64,000 nt of DNA. Origin: Thinopyrum elongatum (Eukaryota; Streptophyta; Magnoliopsida; Poales; Poaceae). Below the pieces are notes generated by a model. That model searched no databases. It saw only the letters and a list, made by a program, of their open reading frames with translations, and was not told the origin of the DNA. The stretch lies in NCBI GenBank assembly GCA_011799875.1, contig CM022302.1:49903030-49967029 (forward strand). Reading direction: 5' to 3'. Shown in pieces: positions 35,147 to 48,900 of this stretch. Positions within the stretch are counted from its first letter, which is position 1; the number at the start of each line of letters is the position of its first letter. The translations under genes and the position numbers were made by a program.

Positions 35147-35627
35147 TAATACCCTAACTTGTGCTTCATGACTTGTTACTTTTGCTGCTTTCTTCGGTTT
35201 AAGGTATTCATGTTCGTATGTATAAAAACGTGAAGAAGGCATTATCCAAAACCTTCACTATATCTCCGAAGTTCCGATTTTCATCTTTCAGGAATCAATG
35301 GACATTATAAACCGCAGAATGATGATGATCCAATAACCAAACGAAATCAAAGGAAGGTCACACGGATGTAGGTGCAATGTAAACATTGGGACAATAGTAA
35401 ATAAATACAAAAGGATGCAGAGGCAAATAGGGCTGAATATGTACGAAAATGCTCATGTGAGCCCGGGCTGCAGTGATCCCGTAATCAGTGCCAACAATTC
35501 ACCTCGTGATAAGTGCACATGCAGGCATTGGCACAGGTACAGTAATTCAACTATATTCTTTTTTATGTGCTATGGCCCACAACTCAGTTGACGCCCTAGT
35601 ATTTCCGTCAGTTACCATCAACATGGA

Positions 35628-36304
35628 TCAGATGGAGAGGGATGATGTGGGCCGGTAATATGTAGATTCTAGACTAACGTCCACCGGTAAGCCCATTTCA
35701 GAGATGGCCGTCGCGTTAGCAGACGCTGGATCGTGATCCGCATAGCCCTCCTCTGCAACTGCATACTCCTGCAGTTGGATCCGACCATTAAGCTTGTTCG
35801 CTACCTCTGCGTCCCCACCATCGCCTTCACACTCATATCCTAAACACATTCCTCAAAAAAAAACTCATATCCTAAACACGACACAAACTGTTAACACGCA
35901 GGCCAAAATGGTTTTGTAATGGTCAGTTACCATGTGCTCACATAATCCGGCAGTGAAGAAAGCACCAAGTGTGCACTCCTCGCCGGTTCAGGATCTGCTC
36001 GTTTATTGACTGACGCCTTCGAAGATGCAGCAGCTTGCAGTGTTCACCACATCAGTCTACGAGTACTTACAGTTAGCGAATGGATAATCACTTGACTGGC
36101 AATGCATACCTGAATCGAGAAGTCGCTCCCATGGTTGTATTCTTCAGACTTGCTCACTGCAGATGCACCATGTGAGAAAGAAGCTCCACCCATCCCACAC
36201 ACCCTCTGATGCCGCTGATTGAAGCCATGCAGATGCATCTGCTGCATGTACTTGACACGTGGTAATTCAAATAAAAAAGATGACATGAAAATCCCTCTGA
36301 ACAT
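35628..36304 (-). other. Exon-like open frames downstream of the FRS pseudogene
   Basis: Two minus-strand frames look coding: 36304-36044, with GFNQRHQRVCGMGGASFSHG followed by a GTATGC donor-like site at 36113; and 35849-35628, with ECEGDGGDAEVANKLNGRIQ to a stop. They may be extra 3' exons of the FRS gene or of an unknown gene. The splice phases I could test do not join cleanly, and I recognise no family. Confidence 0.3.
35831..35879. repeat. 17-bp direct duplication around a 15-bp A-tailed insert
   Basis: ACTCATATCCTAAACAC at 35831-35847 and 35863-35879 flanks ATTCCTCAAAAAAAA. The form is the same as at 24493-24539. Confidence 0.65.
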
Positions 36305-39300
36305 TGCAACCCTGTAGTATCAATACACTCACACTGAACAAATCTAATTTATGAATACTAGAGTCATTACCAACTGTGCCATAGAATCCATTAAAGTTTA
36401 TAAACTGTCAAAGCAAGGTCCAATTGAAAGCAAATTATTTTATAAGCACATGTCCAAGAAACAAGCTAAAAATTCTAATTATACAAATAGACCACAAGTT
36501 CATGACATTCCCTGGTCTCATAGTTCACACATTTATGTCAGTCTCAGCTCACCCGCCTTATGACAGTTGTTTCGACGGTGGCCTTCAACGCCACAATTCT
36601 TGCATCTTGCCAGCTTCCGTGGTTGTTTGGTACATCGCCACGATCAGGACAAGATGTTCTCTTGTGGCCTTGTCGCCGACAAATGCTGCAGAATCTGGTC
36701 CGTTTACTCAACCCTCCGTATGGTGCCTTATCCATACTTGTGGTAGGCCTCCCTATCTGCTTGCGCTTAGGCTAGAGGTAATAAAACCTGCAAGCATATT
36801 TCCCAATTTATTTGCTGAATTGTTGCCGCCGTTCTCCATATCAATATCTCCACCTACTGTTGCAGCCAACACAACGCCTTCTGACTGAACCTGATTCAGA
36901 ACATCTCCATTCTCAGCCAACCTGTCCTCCAGTCCTAGGCCGTCCTCATTTCTGTGTATGGCTTCATTTCAGCCTCACAATGCTTGAACAGTTTTATCAT
37001 GTGCTCATATGCTTCTACACTACTGTCTCGGTGTCTCCCATCCACACAAGCTCCATTGCGTGCATATACATATTGAAATGCCTGAAACTAAACGAGTTCT
37101 CCTAAGCACGGCCGCGTTGGTACTGAGTTAGGTGCAGCAGGGGGATATCACGTCCATCCTAGGTCCATCTCTTAACTATATGCTTCTTTGGGATTTCAGT
37201 AACTCGTATAAAGTTCAGGACCTACATTAAGAAGAATGTACAATCATCAAATTGTATAAAGACTAGATTACTTCTGAGAAAGCTAGAAGGGATATGTTTA
37301 GATGCAACTACCTTTAATACATGGCAGCATGCCTCTCGGTTGCCATGTTTGCTCATAGGAGCAGCCGTCCCTACAAAATCAGAAATTATTTTGTTAAGAC
37401 GAGTCATCTAGAGCACAATAAAATAGCAGTTGTACATGTTGTATCCGTCTTACTATTGTTGTCCGTTTCTCCTCATAATTTTCTTCAGATTCTCTGTCGA
37501 AGAGCGATTGCATGTACTTCCTCACGAACATATGCATCGGGCATCCAGGAGGTACATAATTCTTCAACATGTGGTTCGCACTTTCACTCTGCTATGTACT
37601 CATCATTTTAGCATAGAATGCACCTTTGAAATAAGGCTACGCCCACTTGTGTCGGATCTCATACAATTGCGTCATGTAAGTGTGGTTCCTCAGGTTGTAC
37701 TTCTCCACAAGATACTTCCAGGCTTCTTCAAATTCATCATTATTAACCTTATGAAATTCAGCACGGGAGTCACTCTTCTTTGAGTACAAAGGACCCGAGG
37801 ACTCTTTTGGATTCTTCCTTACGTGTCATTTGCACCATCTGTGAGCTGTGTCCGGCATGAATTTTTTTATTGCTACTTCCATTGCTCGATTTTGATATGA
37901 AAATCAAACACATCATTTCACTGTCAGGTATGTAATGATCTACAGTAGGAAGTTTTAATATGATTCACATGGTAATCAGATCATGATACCTGTTAGGATT
38001 GTTTGTGGAGCAGTACCGCCCATTATCCTGATAAATTATGCGAAAACCCACTCAAATGTTTCAACCTTCTCATCATGAACCAGCACACCAGCTAGTATAA
38101 TGCTCTGAAAATGGTTGTTAATAGCCACAAAAAGACCAAACCGCATGTCATATAGATTGGTCCTGTAGGTTGTATCTAATGTTACTACATCTCCGAAGAA
38201 GTTGTACTGCAATTTGCAGTTGCCAGTTGCCCACATTAGAGTGCTGATCCACCATTGCTTTTGCTTTCCTGACGTCATCTTCTGCTTGCTCACGACTAAT
38301 TTTCCCACACAGATTACGCAATACTCTTTTCGTGAACTGGTACATTTTCCATCCTGCCAAAGAAGCTCCCAGTTATGCTGTACACCTTTGCAATGTTAAC
38401 TGTTCTGCAGCAATTGCTTAACCAGATCCTTGCTATACACATTGACATGCTTGTGCGATGGCCAGTGTATTGTGTGTCCATAGGTGGGGACAATAAATGG
38501 TTGTGCTCATCAAGACGCTCCGCTATGTACCACCCATTGTCCTTCGAACATAGCAATCTTGTAAGGGCAGGGCACTCACACTGACAAGAGCGTGTCTTTT
38601 CAACTATTGGTTTCCCCTGAAAATAGTTTAATCAGCATGATTTCAGTTATTCATGGCATAAACCCTAAATGCCCAAATCAAAAACTTCCAAAATTGATGT
38701 AACACCCCCTTGTAATAAGCTCTGTGACACTCTGTTAATATTGCCAAGTCATGATCATTTGCAGTGCCAAGTCATATGGGTTAATGATCCAATTCAAATT
38801 CACATCTGAAAATCAACTCAAATTCATAAGTGGAATGTGAAGTTGATCAAACACTGATCGGAAAATGTTCATTAATTGACAAATAATCCATGAACATTTA
38901 TAAAACCATCATACATAAAGTTGGAGTTAGAAAAATGACCCAAACAAGGAGAAACAGCACCAAAACAGGATATTTAAATCCATTTAAAATCATTTCAAAC
39001 ACAAATGGTTTCCAACTCTGTCCAAATCACTTTTTGGTGAAAGATAATATTGCATTGTAATGTTGGGGACAATTCCCATACTTTACAAAAATGCAAGAGT
39101 GCTCTAACTATTACAAAACAGAAACGAAATAAAGAAAAAGAAAACAGAAAAGGAAAAAAGGGAAAGATGGGCCACTGTGCACAGGCCTAAGTGCACAGTG
39201 CCAGGGATCCAGCCCACCTGGCCCGTTACCCCTTCTCTCTCCGTGCGTGTCGCCGCCGCTGTGGTCGAACGCGCGCGCGCCGGCCGCGCGCCGACACGCC

Positions 39301-40779
39301 GACGCCACCGACGCCCGCGGCCGATGAGGGGATAAGGGCAAGGCCCATTCACTCCCCCTGGCTCCTCCCGTCACTTCCCCGTCCACTCCTCGCCCGCTCC
39401 GCCCTCTGTTTCCCCCTCAGATCTGAGACGCCGAGCGCCGCCGTCGCCACGCCTTGCCACCGCTGTGGCCACCGGCCTCACCGCGTCGTCTGAGCATGCC
39501 TAGGAGGAGCTCCGTGGTCGACTGCGTCTTCCGGAGCAGCTGGAAGGAGCGAAGGAGCGCTGCTTCGCCCGCGCGCGTCGTCTTCATCCTCGGGACGCCG
39601 TCGTTTGCCTCCTTCTCCGGCGACCGTTCTGCAGCTACTAAACCCCCGACGAGCCCCCGTGTGCTCCCTCGGTGAGCACCCCGTCCGGCCCTCACCCTGT
39701 TGCTTCTCCTTATAGGCCGTAGCTCGCCCCTGACGCGCCCGTGCTTCCGCCACCGCGGTCGAGCTCGCCGGCGTGGCCCTTGTGGCCGCAGTCCGCGCCC
39801 GTGCTCATAGGCGGATTCAGCGCCCTCGTCCGAACCCGTAGCGCCTGTCCGCAGCCCACGCCGAGTCCCGTAGCCACAAATCCGACGGTGGTCGAACTCC
39901 GGCGCCGCTGTTGCTCAACGCCGGCGACGATTCCGGCTGATTCCGGCGAAGCCACCACCACCACCGCACGCGGCTTGCTCGTCTCGTTCGAACGTGACCC
40001 CGCGCGCGCCAAACGGCTGTCTGTGGGCGAAGTCCGACGAGCGCCTGAGCTGCGCCGCCGCGAAGACGTGCGCGCCGGCGTTTAAACGCCGGCCTGACCA
40101 CGTGGCGCCCATATGGCCTCCTCTGAGAGGCTGACGGGTGGGCCCGTGGGTCCTGTTGACCAGTTGACCTGGTCAACGCTACTGACAAGGCCGAGACCAT
40201 GACGCTAACGTGAGGGACCCACCGCTCAGATAATTAACTAAAATGATTTTGTAAATAAAATAAATTAATTACCCTAATTAGTCTATGACAGGTGGATCCA
40301 GTAGTTTAATTAGCTAATAAGTTTAAATTAACTCACAGTTAAAATAACAAAGGCTGACATGTGTGTCCCACTGGACCCACATGTCAGGTTTGACCCTGGT
40401 CAGACGCTGTTGACTTGCTGATGTCAGCATGTCATCATGCTGACGTCATAATTCTCTTTTCTGCTAAATAAAATAAATCCAGAAAATCAACTAATCTTTG
40501 AAAATTAATAACTTTTAAACCGTAGATCAGATCGAAAAAGTTAAAATATGAAAGTTGCTCAGAACGACGAGACGAGACTGATCGTACCGTCCGTTTCTTT
40601 GTCGGAACCCCCTACGTAGAAGAACTCGTAACTCCGGACCCGTATCCGGCAGATGAATAGTGCACACACTTCGGTAAATAAATCCCAGATTAAATCTAAA
40701 AATAACTAAAATGACTTAGATGCATTTTTAGGCAACCCTGCACTGCATCATAGCATAGCACGCACCGTGTTGCATTTGT

Positions 40780-41079
40780 TTGCATTATGTTTACCTGTTT
40801 CTTCCCCCTCTTCTCTCTCGATTACACCCCGACGTTGACGTAGCTCCCGAGGCAGACGCAGCTCAGGAGTACGACTACGTCCCCGACGACACCACAGGCG
40901 ACTTTGCCCTTGCCCCAGAGCAAACAGGCAAGCACCCCCATTTTGAACATGCCTATATCGCCTATTCTCTTCTCTCTTATGCTTGCATTAGAACTGCTAG
41001 TACTACTGTTTTCCTATATCTACTGCATAGCCTGATTATTGTAACCTGCCTTGCTACCTTTCTGGTTATCCTAGACTGA
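40780..41079 (+). other. Conserved exon-like block in the D LTR (first part)
   Basis: A 99-codon open frame, present also at 48016-48315 with very few changes. Its useful part is the acidic PDVDVAPEADAAQEYDYV...PEQTG, preceded by a pyrimidine tract and AG-like site and followed by CAG|GCAAGC. The same position in element A has AG...GAGCAACCAG|GCAAGC with a broken frame. It could be an exon of a transcript from the LTR; no known domain is seen. Confidence 0.35.
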
Positions 41080-42503
41080 TTAGTATAGGCTGGGTAGAGT
41101 CCCGACAGAGACCCCCACTTGATCCCGACTGCCCCGCTGGATGTCAGAAGACCCGCTCATCGGGATTGAAGACTAGACCCTGGCACCACACATCACTTCC
41201 CCCTTAGTTACCGACACTACTGGGTTACCGTCGGGTGCCGAGGGTGATACCTCGTCAGCACTTCTGATGTTAACCTTGTAGGTTAGTTACTCGGTCGTGG
41301 TAAGCGAGGGTGATTCCTCCTACACCACCCCCGATAACGACATCGTCGCGCAACACCTCAAGTGTGGACCTCGAGGGTGATTCCTCTTTCGTTCACCTTG
41401 ACTATAACATCAGGTGGGATTCCATCAAGGGTGATTCCTCATGGCTCACCTGGTGTCAGACACACAGATACTGTTGTTGATTTGACTTGCACTAAACCAT
41501 GTTACTAAAGACGGGTCGGCCCTGAGGGGTACCCGCGCGAGCTTAATGCGAAGTGTTGTGGAGTCGGGTTGACCTGGATGGTGCCCGCGAGATAACTACG
41601 AGGCGTGGCCAGGCATTCTTAGCCCTTGCCGCAAGTCCTCGAGACGGGGCGACGGGGTCACATCGATCGTGAGTCTCTGCTCGTTTCCGCGCGCTCCTAA
41701 TCCACTACGGTTTGGATATTTGATCCGAGGGGCCTCTGGCCTGATAGCACTAACCATCACGTGGGCATAGTATGGGCGTTCTGCGTCGTATACATCAGCC
41801 GAAGCTTATTTGACGTCAGTAAGGAGCGGCGCACGCCGAGTTGGACTGGGAACGCAACCGCGCTTGTATAAGGGGTTGCTAGGTCTGCTCTCGGTGGCCC
41901 CGTAACGTGTAGGAGTTCCCGGGGCGATGGCCCAAGACCCCTGGGGGCATAGGTTTAGTCCGACGTGCTGACCTCTCTTATAAGCCTAGGTCGGGTTGCG
42001 GCGTGTTGCTTAGCCGAGGCCGGGCATGACCCAGAAAAGTGTGTCCGGCCGGAGTTAAGCGAGCGTGGTGGGTAAGTTGGTGCACCCCTGCAGGGAAGAA
42101 ACTTCTATCGATAGCCTGTCCTACGGTAACGGACACTCGGAGTTGTATCCCGATCGGTACAACTAGAACATGTGATGAGAACTAGATAGTACGGCTCTGG
42201 GATTGCTTTCTCGCAGGGAGTCGAGAAATGATCTCAGGTCGAGGTTGATGATACTACTACTACTACTTTATATTAAGTTCATCTGTTCTCTTCTATTGCT
42301 GCAAGACTGTCGAAGATTGTTGAAGATGCTAGTCTTCGATAGGACTAGGCTTTCCCCCTCTATTCTGGCATTTCTGCAGCCCAGTCCACATATACAGCCA
42401 TTCCTTTGACAATGTTGCATATGTAGTGTAGATCCTTGCTTGCTGAGTACTTCGGATGAGTACTCACGTTTGCTTTACTTTCTTTTTCCCCCATATCCAA
42501 TTG

Positions 42504-42614
42504 ATGCCACCAGACGACGGAGCCCCTGAGCCAGACGCCCCAGCCGACGACCAGTACTACTACCCGCCTAGCGAGTACTACTACTACGAGGAGCCGTTTG
42601 ACGACCAGGAGTAG
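42504..42614 (+). other. 36-codon tyrosine/aspartate-rich mini-ORF in the 5' LTR of D
   Basis: The frame starts MPPDDGAPEPDAPADDQYYY and ends PFDDQE-stop. A nearly identical copy lies at 49740-49850. Element A keeps a homologous end (YFYELADDQE-stop) at the same LTR position. It follows an AG (CACCAG|ACGACGG) and could be a terminal exon. Its function is unknown. Confidence 0.4.
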
Positions 42615-42924
42615 GATCAGAGGGTCCAGGGCAGGAGGCGTGGCCTTTCGATCGTAGTATTTTATTTTACCCCGCCTCTGTGAAGGCCTATTTCTCTCTC
42701 TCTGTAAAATATCTGTACCCAGATATCTGATGCTTCCGCTGACGCTTGTATGCCATCGAGCTATGTATTCGAGCCCTCGAGGCCCTGGCTTGTAATATAA
42801 AGCTTGTATGACTTTTATTTATGTTTTAGAGTTGTGTTGTGATATCTTCAAGTGAGTCCTTAGGCTTGATCGTGCGCATTTGCGTGTATGATTAGTGCAC
42901 GATTAAGCCGGGGTCGTCACAGGT

Positions 42925-42937
42925 TGGTATCAGAGCC
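42925..42937 (+). other. Primer-binding site of element D
   Basis: TGGTATCAGAGCC lies 3 bp after the 5' LTR, the same as in element A. Confidence 0.93.
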
Positions 42938-43329
42938 GACTGCCTCTAGGTATCCCCCTTCCCAATTCCTTGGCCGAAGTTGAGTCTAGTGGTCAAAAAT
43001 TGTTTTACTAACTTGGCTGTGTGGCTTACGGGCCCACGTCGCCAACTGGGTGGTATTAGGATCTTTTATTCCTCGTCTTTACTCTGGGATTCTTATCTCT
43101 CATCTATTCGGGTTTAATAAAATTTACTAACACCGACATTTAGGTTCTCATTAATTCTATCCACCCGGAGAGCTGGATTCACTGCGATTTCCCTGGCTTT
43201 GATCGGATTAGTCTGATAATCATTTTTCTTTCCATTGTTTTGTTTAACCTTTCTCTCCGAGTTGTATTATACTCCGAGTTGTCATTTGATAAGACCGGAT
43301 TCTGCATCAGAGTGCACACGGAGAGTAGG

Positions 43330-45894
43330 ATCCTGCAAGTTGATCGATCTTCAGTGTTCTCTAAACTCGACTTGAGGTTGGGTTATCACCAGATCCGTGT
43401 CCGTGAAGAGGATATTCCGAAGACTGCATTCGTTACTCGCTATGGTTCATACGAGTACACCGTCATGTCGTTTGGCTTAACAAACGCTCCAGCTACCTTC
43501 TCCCGCTTAATGAATTACATATTCATGGATTACCTCAACAAATTCGTCGTGGTATATCTGGATGATATTCTGGTTTATTCGAAGAACAAAGAAGAACATG
43601 CTGAGCACCTTCGTCTTGTTCTGGAGAGACTACGAGAGCACAAGTTATATGCCAAGTACTCTAAGTGCAAATTCTGACTTTCTGAGGTAACCTACCTTGG
43701 ACATGTCATCTCCAAGGACGGTATCGCAGTTAACCCGGAGCGAGTTCAGGCTATTCTTGAATGGACCCCTCCGAAAAATGTCAAGCAAGTCAGAAGTTTT
43801 CTCGGGCTTGCAAGTTATTGTCGCCGTTTCATCGAGAATTTCTCCAAGATTGCCAAGCCCCTGACTAACCTGCTCCACAAAGGCGTTAAGTTTGAGTGGA
43901 CAGATAAATGTCAGGAAAGCTTCCAGACCCTTAAAGACAAGCTGACATCTGCTCCAGTCCTTGCTTCTCCAGACTCCCGCAAAGATTTCGTGATCTTCTG
44001 CGACGCCTCTCGACAAGGATTAGGCTGTGTCTTAATGCAAGAGCGAAGAGTAATTGCTTATGCTTCACGACAACTGTGTCCACATGAAGAGAATTACCCA
44101 GTGCATGATCTTGAACTTGCTGCTGTGATTTATGCTTTGAAGCAGTGGCGTCATTACCTCCTTGGTAATCGGTGTGAGATTTACACCGATCATCAGAGCT
44201 TGAAGTACTTATTCACTCAACCGGAACTTAATCTTCGTCAGCAGCGTTGGTTGGAAACAATCACCGATTATGACTGTGGTATTTCCTACACTCCTGGCAA
44301 AGCTAATGTGATGGCTGATGCCTTGAGCCGCAAGTCATATTGTAGTAACCTCATGGTAAAGCAAGCTCAACCCCAGCTATATGAAGAATTGCGCAAGCTG
44401 AACCTTTGTATCATTCCTCAAGGTTCTCTTAATAACCTTGTGGTACAGCCAGACCTTCAAAAGGCTATTAAGGAAGCGCAAGCCAAAGATGCTGAAATTG
44501 GTCTAATGAAGAAAGAGCTTCACCTTGAAAAGTACAGGGATTTCTCGATCGCTGAAAATGGAACCTTGTACTTCCGAGACCGCATTGTAGTACCTCGCTT
44601 CGAGCTGATGACTGACAAAGTCATGAAGGAGGCCCATGATACACCGCTATCTATCCATCCGGGTAGTACCAAGATGTATCGAGATCTTCGTCAAAGGTAC
44701 TGGTGGTCTAGAATGAAGCAAGATATTGCTCGTTATGTTGCCGAGTGTGACGTTTGTCGTCGCGTGAAGGCAGAACATCAGAAACCTGCTGGAATTCTGC
44801 AACCACTTCCTATTCCTCTGTGGAAGTGGGATAAAGTGCAAATGGACTTCATTACTGGTCTTCCCAAGTCTCAGAAGGGTCACGATGCTATTCTTGTCGT
44901 CGTCGACCAACTCTCCAAGGTTGCACACTTTCTGCCAGTTAAGGAGACTATTACTGCTAGTCAGTTAGCAGAGCTATATATCTCCAGAATTGTTTCACTC
45001 CATGGTATTCCCAAGGAAATCAGTTCAGACCGTGGCAGCATTTTCACTGGCCATTTCTGGGAAAGTTTTCAGAAGGCAATGGGAACTCATATTACTTGGA
45101 GTTCAGCTTATCATCCCCAATCCCAAGGTCAAGTTGAGCGCATTAACCAAGTGCTTGAAGATATGCTTCGAGCTTGTGTTATATCCTTCGGTAAGAAATG
45201 GGAGGAATCTCTTCCATATGCCGAGTTCTCTTATAACAACAGCTACCAAGCCAGCTTAAAAATGGCCCCCTTTGAGGTTCTTTATGGTCGTAAATGTCGA
45301 ACCCCTCTGAATTGGTCAGAAACTGGGGAACGACCTCTTGTTGGACCGGACATTATTCAGCATGCCGAAGAACAAGTCCGAATTGTCCGGGAGAATCTTA
45401 AAGCAGCTCAAGACCGTCAGAAGAGTAATTATGATCGCAAGCGTTGGGGTGTAATCTATCAACCTGGTGAGCAAGCTTATCTTCGTGTCACAACTATGAA
45501 GGGCACCCGTCGTTTCGGAATCAAGGGCAAGCTAGCTCCTCGCTATATTGGTACTTTCCGCATCGTGGCTAGACGTGGACAGGTGGCATATAAATTGGAG
45601 TTGCCACCGCAATTCTCTCATATTCATGATGTATTCCACGTGTCGCAACTCCGTAAGTGCTTCAAGGAATCTCCGCACCGTGCAGTGGATCATGAGATGC
45701 TCGAGCTACAAGATGATCTTTCCTATAAGGAGCAACCGATCCGCATCCTCGATGAAGCTGAACGTCGAACTCGTCAGAAGACGACCAAGTTCCTGAAAGT
45801 GCAGTGGTCGAATCACACTGAAGATGAAGCCACTTGGGAACGCGAGGATCATCTTCGAGAAGAATATCCCGGCCTCTTTCCTTCTACCTCCTAA
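43330..45894 (+). pseudogene. 5'-truncated pol of element D: RT, RNase H, integrase, chromodomain
   Basis: RT is entered at [17 protein letters not shown], after a leader that resembles A's up to about 43330. The YLDD box is at about 43555. A single TGA at 43675-43677, in the context [13 protein letters not shown] where Trp is expected, splits the frame; after it the reading is open to TAA at 45892-45894. RNase H (FCDASRQGLG, YTDHQSL, ADALSRKS), integrase (CDVCRR, DFITG, SSDRG, QGQVERINQ) and the chromodomain-like end (WSNHTEDEATWERED) look intact. There is no gag, protease or native start. Confidence 0.92.
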
Positions 45895-45919
45895 AATTCT
45901 CGGGACGAGAATTTCTTTT

Positions 45920-45933
45920 AGAGGAGGAGAATT
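45920..45933 (+). other. Polypurine tract of element D
   Basis: AGAGGAGGAGAATT directly precedes the 3' LTR. Confidence 0.75.
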
Positions 45934-48900
45934 TGTAACACCCCCTTGTAATAAGCTCTGTGACACTCTGTTAATATTGCCAAGTCATGATCATTTGCAG
46001 TGCCAAGTCATATGGGTTAATGATCCAATTCAAATTCACATCTGAAAATCAACTCAAATTCATAAGTGGAATATGAAGTTGATCAAACACTGATGGGAAA
46101 ATGTTCATTAATTGACAAATAATCCATGAACATTTATAAAACCATCATACATAAAGTTGGAGTTAGACAAATGACCCAAACAAGGAGAAACAGCACCAAA
46201 ACAGGATATTTAAATCCATTTAAAATCATTTCAAACACAAATGGTTTCCAACTCTGTCCAAATCACTTTTTGGTGAAAGATAATATTGCATTGTAATGTT
46301 GGGGACAATTCCCATACTTTACAAAAATGCAAGAGTGCTCTAACTATTACAAAACAGAAATGAAATAAATAAAAAGAAAACAGAAAAGGAAAAAAGGGAA
46401 AGATGGGCCACTGTGCACAGGCCTAAGTGCACAGTGCCAGGGATCCAGCCCACCTGGCCCGTTACCCCTTCTCTCTCCGTGCGTGTCGCCGCCGCTGTGG
46501 TCGAGCGCGCGCACGCCGGCCGCACGCCGACACACCGACGCCACCGACGCCCGCGGCCGACGAGGGGATAAGGGCGAGGCCCATTCACTCCCCCTGGCTC
46601 CTCCCGTCACTTCCCCGTCCACTCCTCGCCCGCTCCGCCCTCTGTTTCCCCCTCAGATCTGAGACGCCGAGCGCCGCCGTCGCCACGCCTTGCCACCGCT
46701 GTGGCCACCGGCCTCACCGCGTCGTCTGAGCGTGCCTAGGAGGAGCTCTGTGGTCGACTGCGTCTTCCGGAGCAGCTGGAAGGAGCGGAGGAGCGCTGCT
46801 TCGCCCACGCGCATCGTCTTCATCCTCGGGACGCTGTCGTTTGCCTCCGTCTCCGGCGACCGTTCTGCAGCTACTAAACCCCCGACGAGCCCCCGTGTGC
46901 TCCCTCGGTGAGCACCCTGTCCGGCCCTCACCCTGCTACTTCTCCTTATAGGCCGTAGCTCGCCCCCGACGCGCCCGTGCTTCCGCCACCGCGGTCGAGC
47001 TCGCCGGCGTGGCCCTTGTGGCCGCAGTCCGCGCCCGTGCTCACAGGTGGATTCAGCGCCCTCGTCCGAACCCGTAGCGCCTGTCCGCAGCCCACGCCGA
47101 GTCCCGTAGCCACAAATCCGACGGTGGCCGAACTCCGGCGCCGCTGTTGCTCAACGCCGACGACGATTCCGGCTGATTCCGGCGAAGCCACCACCACCAC
47201 CGCACGCGGCTTGCTCGTCTCGTTCGAACGTGACCCCGCGCACGCCAAACGGCCGTCTGTGGGCGAAGTCCGACGAGCGCCCGAGCCGCGCCGCCGCGAA
47301 GACGTGCGCGCCGGCGTTTAAACGCCGGCCTGACCACGTGGCGCCCACGTGGCCTCCTCTGAGAGGCTGACGGGTGGGCCCGTGGGTCCCGTTGACCAGT
47401 TGACCTGGTCAACGCCGCTGACGTGGCCGAGACCGTGACGCTGACGCGAGGGACCCACCGCTCAGATAATTAACTAAAATGATTTTGTAAATAAAATAAA
47501 TTAATTACCCTAATTTGTCTATGACAGGTGGGTCCAGTAGCTTAATTAGCTAATTAGTTTAAATTAACTCACAGTTAAAATAACAGAGGCTGACATGTGT
47601 GTCCCACTGGACCCACATGTCAGGTTTGACCCTGGTCAGACGCTGTTGACTTGCTGATGTCAGCATGTCATCATGCTGACATCATAATTCTCTTTTCTGC
47701 TAAATAAAATAAATCCAGAAAATCAACTAAACTTTGAAAATTAATAACTTTTAAACGGTAGCTCAGATCGAAAAAGTTAAAACATGAAAGTTGCTCAGAA
47801 CGACGTGACGAGACTGATCGTGCCATCCGTTTCTTTGTCGGAACCCCCTACGTAGAAGAACTCGTAACTCCGGACCCGTATCCGGCAGATGAATAGTGCA
47901 CACACTTCGGTAAATAAATCCCAGATTAAATCTAAAAATAACTAAAATGACTTAGATGCATTTTTAGGCAACCCTGCACTGCATCATAGCATAGCACGCA
48001 CCGTGTTGCATTTGTTTGCATTATGTTTACCTGTTTCTTCCCCCTCTTCTCTCTCGATTAGACCCCGACGTTGACGTAGCTCCCGAGGCAGACGCAGCTC
48101 AGGAGTACGACTACGTCCCCGACGACACCACAGGCGACTTTGCCCTTGCCCCAGAGCAAACAGGCAAGCACCCCCATTTTGAGCATGCCTATATCGCCTA
48201 TTCTCTTCTTTCTTATGCTTGCATTAGAACTGCTACTACTACTGTTTTCCTATATCTACTGCATAGCCTGATTATTGTAACCTGCCTTGCTACCTTTCTG
48301 GTTATCCTAGACTGATTAGTATAGGCTGGGTAGAGTCCCGACAGAGACCCCCACTTGATCCCGACTGCCCCGCTGGATGTCAGAAGACCCGCTCATCGGG
48401 ATTGAAGACTAGACCCTGGCACCGCACATCACTTCCCCCTTAGTTGCCGACACTACTGGGTTACCGTCGGGTGCCGAGGGTGATACCTCGTCAGCACTTC
48501 TGATGTTAACCTTGTAGGTTAGTTACTCGGTCGTGGTAAGCGAGGGTGATTCCTACTACACCACCCCCGATAACGACATCGTCGCGCAACACCTCAAGTG
48601 TGGACCTCGAGGGTGATTCCTCCTTCGTTCACCTTGACTATAACATCAGGTGGGATTCCATCGAGGGTGATTCCTCAGGGCTCCCCTGGTGTCAGACACA
48701 CAGATACTGTTGTTGATTTGACTTGCACTAAACCATGTTACTAAAGACGGGTCGGCCCTGAGGGGTACCCGCGCGAGCTTAATGCGAAGTGTTGTGGAGT
48801 CGAGTTGACCTGGATGGTGCCCGCGAGATAACTACGAGGCATGGCCGGGCATTCTTAGCCCTTGCCGCAAGTCCTCGAGACGGGGCGACGGGGTCACATC

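Larger units (their letters stand above)
38698..42921 (+). repeat. 5' LTR of element D (4224 bp)
   Basis: Starts TGTAACACCCCCTTG and ends GTCGTCACA, directly before GGTTGGTATCAGAGCC. It contains the GAGGGTGATTCCTC hairpins (about 41237-41440) and two exon-like blocks (40829-40927 and 42504-42614). Confidence 0.95.

Noticed and set aside
39104..40200. Long frames in the element D LTR, repeated at 46340-47412
   Set aside because: Their repetition only reflects the two LTR copies; no protein motif and no consistent frame with element A.
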